Source: JASFUX01 sp050050115 (GTDB taxonomy: Bacteria > Pseudomonadota > Alphaproteobacteria > Caulobacterales > Maricaulaceae). From it: 30,530 nucleotides of DNA. Location of the stretch: assembly GCA_050050115.1 (NCBI GenBank), contig JASFUX010000010.1:1-30530 (forward strand). Reading direction: 5' to 3'. The translations under genes were made by a program, and so were the position numbers. A model generated the notes under the pieces. That model did no database searches. It worked only from the letters and a program-made list of their open reading frames with translations, and was not told the DNA's origin. Positions 27,081 through 30,530 of this stretch are shown here, in pieces (position 1 is the first letter of the stretch; every line of letters starts with the position of its first letter).

Positions 27081-27096
27081 TTAACCGTCCCTCAAC
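27081..27096. promoter_or_regulatory. CtrA-like box TTAA-N7-TCAAC
   Basis: TTAA, seven bases and TCAAC differ at one base from the CtrA consensus TTAA-N7-TTAAC. It lies in the 144-bp divergent gap between the hybrid kinase and the DUF1801 gene, 50 bases before the kinase start. Single matches to so short a consensus are weak evidence. Confidence 0.3.
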
Positions 27097-27175
27097 CGAA
27101 GCCGTGCGCCGAGCGTCAAGTCGTCGCGGGTCCGTCAAGCGGAAAACCGCGGCGCCGCGCGGCGGGGAGATCGGA

Positions 27176-27616
27176 ATGACCAAAAGCGCGTCCAAGACGT
27201 CTCAAAACAAGACCGCGCCGACCGCCGCCTCGGTTTCAGGTTTTATTAACGCCGTCGAGAACGACACGCGCCGCGCCGACGCGAAGGTGCTGCTGGCGAT
27301 GATGAAGAGGGTCACCGGGCAAAAGCCGAAGATGTGGGGCCCGTCGATCATCGGCTTCGGCGAATATCACTATAAGTATGACAGCGGCCGAGAGGGCGAC
27401 TTCCTTCGGACCGGCTTCTCGCCGCGTAAGGCCAACCTGGTCGTCTACGTGATGCCCGGCTTCAAGGCGTACGGCCCGCTCCTCAAGCGTCTTGGAAAGT
27501 ACAAGACCGGGTCTTCGTGCCTCTACGTCAACAAGCTCGCCGATGTCGACCTCGAGGTGCTCGAAGAGCTGATCGCCAAGGGCTACGCCCATATGAATGA
27601 GAAGTACCCCGGCTGA
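27176..27616 (+). CDS. DUF1801 domain protein
   Basis: A 146-residue protein with the DUF1801 (YdhG-like) fold. A helical N-terminal part is followed by the family motif PKMWGPSIIGFGEYHYKYDSG, a strand-rich centre (RKANLVVYVMPGF) and a C-terminal helical segment with SCLYVNKLADVDLEVLEELI. Function in the family is not established; related domains occur in stress-associated and iron-sulfur-linked proteins, which is too general to assign. ATG 27176 is supported by GGGGAGA at 27164-27170; upstream in-frame sequence is Arg-rich. It is divergent from the hybrid kinase. Confidence 0.88.
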   Translation: MTKSASKTSQNKTAPTAASVSGFINAVENDTRRADAKVLLAMMKRVTGQKPKMWGPSIIGFGEYHYKYDSGREGDFLRTGFSPRKANLVVYVMPGFKAYGPLLKRLGKYKTGSSCLYVNKLADVDLEVLEELIAKGYAHMNEKYPG

Positions 27617-27629
27617 TCGAGGCAATCTC

Positions 27630-27645
27630 CTTAACGCCGGTTAAG
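27630..27645. repeat. palindrome CTTAAC-GCCG-GTTAAG
   Basis: Perfect six-base arms around a four-base loop, 14 bases after the DUF1801 stop. The same bases read TTAA-N6-TTAA, one base short of CtrA spacing. It could be a weak hairpin, or an operator for the small downstream gene. Confidence 0.4.
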
Positions 27646-27840
27646 CAAATGGGTGCGTCAGCCTGTGGAAAACTCGCTGTGTTTGCGCTGTGCTCCGCCC
27701 TCGACGCGCCGCATTTGGATAGTGGTATCATGCCGGCTCGGAAGAGGGGAAAACCCGCAAGCGCTGTTCACGCAATCCTACGTCGTCTTACGCCGGAGGA
27801 CGAACGCGCTCGGGGAGCTGACATTAGGGAGAGGCGCCAG

Positions 27841-28236
27841 ATGCCGAACGTTGCGCGACCTGCGCTTGCGGAAGGACAGGCATGGACCTTCAAGGGAGCT
27901 CCAGCGCCCAATGCGCGCGCGATCATCGGGGCGATTGAAGCCGCCGAGGAGGGCGACGTGGTGCATCTTGCGCTCGTCGATCTGCCGTCGCCGCGCGAGC
28001 TCGCCGACGAGCGAGAGGTGATCGCCATCACTCACATGCCGTTCGACCGCGCCAGCGTCGAGGAGTCGGTCGAAGAGTTTCTGGGCGAAGAGGCTCCGCC
28101 GGAGAGTTTCGTGCAGGGCCGCAGCCAATGGCGCGATGCGCTCGACCGCGGCGAAGCGTTCGTCTTCTCTCTCACTTTGGGCGAGGCGCTCGAAAGCGTC
28201 TACGCGGCCGCCGACGCGCCGGAAACGCTGCATTAG
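27841..28236 (+). CDS. small protein of unknown function
   Basis: I do not recognise a named family. The 131-residue product is acidic and soluble, with no signal peptide or membrane segment. An N-terminal strand-forming part reads EGQAWTFKGAPAP followed by ARAIIGAIEAAEEGDVVHLALVDL, which resembles small alphaproteobacterial conserved proteins with a W-T-Y/F-K and VHLA pattern. The middle, VEESVEEFLGEEAPPESF, is Glu-rich and probably helical. The start is ATG 27841, with AGGGAGAGG at 27826-27834; an in-frame start at 27649 would add a 64-residue Cys- and Arg-rich leader with no sign of conservation. It is convergent with the lipoprotein gene. Coding is likely from the strong ribosome binding site and the codon pattern. 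Confidence 0.7.
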   Translation: MPNVARPALAEGQAWTFKGAPAPNARAIIGAIEAAEEGDVVHLALVDLPSPRELADEREVIAITHMPFDRASVEESVEEFLGEEAPPESFVQGRSQWRDALDRGEAFVFSLTLGEALESVYAAADAPETLH

Positions 28237-28263
28237 GCGACGCTACACTAAGCGACGCTGCGC
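28234..28263 (+). repeat. 15-bp tandem direct repeat carrying two in-frame stop codons
   Basis: TAGGCGACGCTACAC (28234-28248) and TAAGCGACGCTGCGC (28249-28263) match at 12 of 15 positions. The first unit begins with the stop codon of the small gene and the second begins with an in-frame TAA, so the duplication provides a backup stop. Confidence 0.5.
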
Positions 28264-28281
28264 TCGGCCAGGGCTGACGCC

Positions 28282-29928
28282 TCAATCCTCTAGCGGAACG
28301 TAGACCACGCCGCGCGTGCTTTCGCGCTCGCGGGCCGAATGGTCCGTGTGCTCGCCGAGAAGCTCTTCAAGACTGGGCAAGTTGCGGTCGAAGGCCGGCC
28401 GCGGCTTGTCGCCCGTCTCCGGATCGGGCGCGACCGGCGCTGCCGGCGCGGTCGGCGGAGCCGGGAGCGTAGGATGCGGCGCGACCGGCGGCTCCGCCGG
28501 CATCTCGGCGGCGGCGACCATGTTCGGCGCGGCGGCTTCATTCGCGCATTCCGTGGGCGCGTCGCCACGTCCGGGAATGAAGCGCGACCAGCCGTGGCGG
28601 CGTGCGCTTTCGTCCCCAGCGCAGGACGGAGTCGAAGCTTCGACGGCTTCAGCCGGCGCCGCCGGAGCGTGCGTTGCGTGGGCGGGTTGCTCGACGGCGG
28701 CGGTTTGGATCATCTCGTGATCGGCGTGCGTCTCGGCGGGCGCAACGTCGAACATGCTCGGGCGCGGCGCGTCGGGATGCGCCGGCTCGGCTTCGGCCCA
28801 GACGCTCGCCGCCTTCATCGGCGCTTCCTCGCCCAGCGCGGCGGGTTCGGACGATGCCGGCTCCGACGGTTCGGACGGCTCGGACGCTTCTACAGCGACG
28901 GGGTCGGCGACGATCTTCTCCTCGGGCTCGCCCGGCGCGGGTCGCGATGACGCGACCATCGGCGCCGGGACCGGCGCGTCGGCAGCTTCAAGCTCGACGA
29001 CGTCGATCGGCGTGTCGGAGATCACCGGCACATAGTCGGGGTTTTCCGCCATCTCCGGCGCAGGGGCGGGCGTCGCGGCGGGCGCAGGCGCGGCCTCGCG
29101 CTCGGCCTCGATCGCGGCGATGAGGGCCGCCATCGGATCCTCGCCGGCCGGTTCTTGATGAGCCGCTTCTTCGTGAGCTTCGGCGACAGGGGCGGCGACA
29201 GCCGCTGTTTCAGGCGCGGCGACCGCTTCGGCGTCGTCGGCGGGCGCGGCGAGGCCGGGACGGCGGCTCGTGCCGGCGCCCCGCGAGCGCGGGCTCGGGC
29301 GGCGCTCGACCTCGGCGGTCATGAGGTAAGGCGCCTCGTCGGGCGCCGGGGCGGGCATGGGAGTCGCGGGCGTCAGCGTCCGTGCGGCGGCCGGCGCCGA
29401 CGCGGCGCCCGACTCGACGCCGCGCAAGCCGAGCGAGACCAGGCTGACCGGCTGGGCCGCGTTTTCGAACGGACCGTTGGCGAGGTGCTCGCCCGACGCG
29501 AAGAAGGCGCCCTCGTAGCCGCGCGCATCGAGGCAGGCCTTGAGACCGTTGACGTCGACCTGCCGCATCAGCGTCTCGACCGTCCCGATCGCGCCGCCGG
29601 CCTGACGGCGCGCGTCGGTCCAGCAGCTCGCGAAATCCTGGTGCGCGGCGTTCCAGCCCTGCGCGGTGGCGTCGAGATAGACGTAGGCGAACTGGTCCGC
29701 GCCGGCTTCGCCTTCGGACACGAGGTCGACGTGCAGCGTCTTTTCGCCCTCGTTTTCGAGTTCCTGAGCGGGCTCGGCGGCGACGTCGAGCGCGACCTCG
29801 ATCCGCTCACGGCGGATATCGCGCTCGTTCATGACCTCTATCGGCTGCGGGCCCGGATTGCTCGCGCAGGAGGCGACGGTGATGGCGCAAGCGGCGAGCG
29901 CGGCGCGGCGGAGGGGGCGGCCGGACAT
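28282..29928 (-). CDS. long Pro/Ala-rich lipoprotein of unknown function
   Basis: A 548-residue secreted lipoprotein. The signal sequence is Arg-rich then hydrophobic (residues 1-20) and ends in a lipobox VASC, with C21 as the acylated cysteine. A conserved-looking globular part covers about 30-180, rich in acidic and aromatic residues, with cysteines C102 (FASCWTDAR) and C132 (LKACLDARGYEG) that could pair. The next 330 residues are low-complexity, dominated by Ala, Pro and Glu with SEP repeats, like a flexible periplasmic tether. The last 35 residues, NLPSLEELLGEHTDHS onward, return to a structured composition. I chose ATG 29928 because GGAG lies 8 bases upstream and it puts the signal sequence at the N-terminus. 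Function is unknown. A tether between outer membrane and a periplasmic partner is only an inference. Confidence 0.75.
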   Translation of the reverse strand: MSGRPLRRAALAACAITVASCASNPGPQPIEVMNERDIRRERIEVALDVAAEPAQELENEGEKTLHVDLVSEGEAGADQFAYVYLDATAQGWNAAHQDFASCWTDARRQAGGAIGTVETLMRQVDVNGLKACLDARGYEGAFFASGEHLANGPFENAAQPVSLVSLGLRGVESGAASAPAAARTLTPATPMPAPAPDEAPYLMTAEVERRPSPRSRGAGTSRRPGLAAPADDAEAVAAPETAAVAAPVAEAHEEAAHQEPAGEDPMAALIAAIEAEREAAPAPAATPAPAPEMAENPDYVPVISDTPIDVVELEAADAPVPAPMVASSRPAPGEPEEKIVADPVAVEASEPSEPSEPASSEPAALGEEAPMKAASVWAEAEPAHPDAPRPSMFDVAPAETHADHEMIQTAAVEQPAHATHAPAAPAEAVEASTPSCAGDESARRHGWSRFIPGRGDAPTECANEAAAPNMVAAAEMPAEPPVAPHPTLPAPPTAPAAPVAPDPETGDKPRPAFDRNLPSLEELLGEHTDHSARERESTRGVVYVPLED

Positions 29929-29996
29929 GGTGCGGTCTCCATCTGTATCAGGAGAAAGCCATGTCACGATCGAGTAAACGAAACGAGAAGCCGGAC

Positions 29997-30011
29997 TTAA
30001 GATTTACCTAA
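29997..30011. promoter_or_regulatory. weak CtrA-like box upstream of the lipoprotein gene
   Basis: TTAA, seven bases and CTAA (read on the other strand as TTAG-N7-TTAA) lie 69 bases before the lipoprotein start, in a locally AT-rich patch. One base departs from the consensus in the second half-site. Confidence 0.25.
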
Positions 30012-30015
30012 AATT

Positions 30016-30034
30016 ACCAAGGCGGCGGCTTGGT
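30016..30034. repeat. hairpin ACCAAG-N7-CTTGGT
   Basis: Six perfect base pairs around a seven-base loop GCGGCGG, in the divergent gap between the lipoprotein gene and the right-edge gene. On the minus strand it is followed by AATTTTAGG. It is not positioned to terminate any gene seen here. Confidence 0.3.
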
Positions 30035-30093
30035 CCGCGGTCGGCGGGCGCGCAAGGATTCACCACGGGCCCAACTTGCTCTAAACACCTCCC

Positions 30094-30530
30094 ATGATGG
30101 ACGAAAACACCCGCTATGACCGCCTGATCGCGCTCGCTGGCCGCTACCGCGCGCTTGCCGACGAGAACTACGCGCGCATCCGAGCGCTCGCCGAAGCGCT
30201 CCAGTCCGGCTTTTGCGCCTATCTCAACTCCGCCCGGCCGCCGTGCGTGTTGCTGGTCCCGCCCCAGGGGCCGTTCGAGCCCAAGGCTTACGGCGATCAG
30301 GCGTTCTCCGTTCCGCCCGAGGGCTTTCGCGCGCTGGGGCCGATCGCCTTCGGTTTGGCGGTGCGGGTGTCCGAGGGCGACGACTGGCTGCGCATTCCGC
30401 TCTCCTGCATGAAGGACGGGGAGACCTTCCAGGTCAGCTTCGGCGAGCACGGCCATCACCGTTTCGCCCTGCCCCTCGCCGATCAGGACCCGACGGAGTT
30501 CTTCGAGGCGCTCTACGTCCACGTCGAAGC
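30094..30530 (+). CDS. unknown protein, 3' end outside window
   Basis: A frame open to the right edge encodes at least 145 residues starting MMDENTRYDRLIALAGRYRA. I do not recognise the family. The N-terminal 45 residues are Ala/Arg-rich and probably helical. The rest is strand-rich with aromatic residues, including PPCVLLVPPQGPFEP, then WLRIPLSCMKDGETFQVSFG and a His pair in EHGHHRF. No signal peptide or membrane segment is seen. The start could be ATG 30094 or ATG 30097; no strong ribosome binding site decides. Coding is supported by an unbroken frame of more than 430 bases with GC-rich third positions. It is divergent from the lipoprotein gene. Confidence 0.75.
   Translation, partial: MMDENTRYDRLIALAGRYRALADENYARIRALAEALQSGFCAYLNSARPPCVLLVPPQGPFEPKAYGDQAFSVPPEGFRALGPIAFGLAVRVSEGDDWLRIPLSCMKDGETFQVSFGEHGHHRFALPLADQDPTEFFEALYVHVE

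Noticed and set aside
27664..27672. TGTGGAAAA resembling a DnaA box
   Set aside because: A single site with one mismatch, no cluster and no AT-rich unwinding element, so no origin is claimed despite gyrB in the window.
27649..27840. N-terminal extension of the small unknown protein
   Set aside because: Sequence is Cys/Arg-rich and unlike the rest, and a strong ribosome binding site sits just before ATG 27841.

Overview
The window is a high-GC chromosomal segment (mostly GC-rich third codon positions) from an alphaproteobacterium. It is probably a marine or salt-tolerant member of the stalked/CtrA-using group near Maricaulaceae, Hyphomonadaceae or Caulobacterales. This is inferred from the HemY tail type, the yggT-DUF167-folD and tamA-tamB pairs, a Caulobacter-like promoter and the ectoine cluster. 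No insertion sequence, phage gene, integrase or CRISPR array was seen. It reads as stable core genome with one accessory module, for ectoine.

Layout, left to right. (1) 1-1177: the 3' part of a HemY-like gene and a tRNA-Thr(CGT) on the minus strand. (2) 1394-3753: a paraoxonase-like lactonase/arylesterase, an acyl-CoA thioesterase-like protein and a small VOC protein. (3) 3757-10026: a compatible-solute locus with a MarR regulator (ectR type) divergent from ectA-ectB-ectC, a dedicated aspartokinase and a sodium:solute symporter. (4) 10122-11231: an L-2-hydroxyglutarate oxidase-like flavoenzyme. (5) 11235-12747, minus strand: yggT, DUF167 and folD with overlapping ends. (6) 12920-12995: tRNA-Ala(CGC). 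(7) 13352-19288: tamA-tamB, the outer-membrane translocation and assembly module. (8) 19412-21928: gyrB. (9) 22047-23072: an O-methyltransferase-like gene with a good Caulobacter-type housekeeping promoter. (10) 23101-27031, minus strand: an MHS-family transporter and a soluble PAS-containing hybrid histidine kinase. (11) 27176-30530: a DUF1801 protein, a small unknown protein, a long Pro/Ala-rich lipoprotein (minus strand) and an unknown gene cut by the right edge.

The clearest biological unit is the ectoine locus. Aspartokinase feeds aspartyl phosphate towards aspartate semialdehyde, EctB transaminates the semialdehyde to diaminobutyrate, EctA acetylates it, and EctC cyclises it to ectoine. 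The MarR protein is the probable repressor and the symporter a candidate route for solute recapture. No ectD hydroxylase is present in the window, so hydroxyectoine is not predicted from this locus. No obviously unprecedented system was found. The items most worth a second look are the symporter next to the ectoine genes, the putative EctR operator, the paraoxonase-like enzyme with all its calcium-site residues, the long lipoprotein, and weak CtrA-like boxes near the right end.
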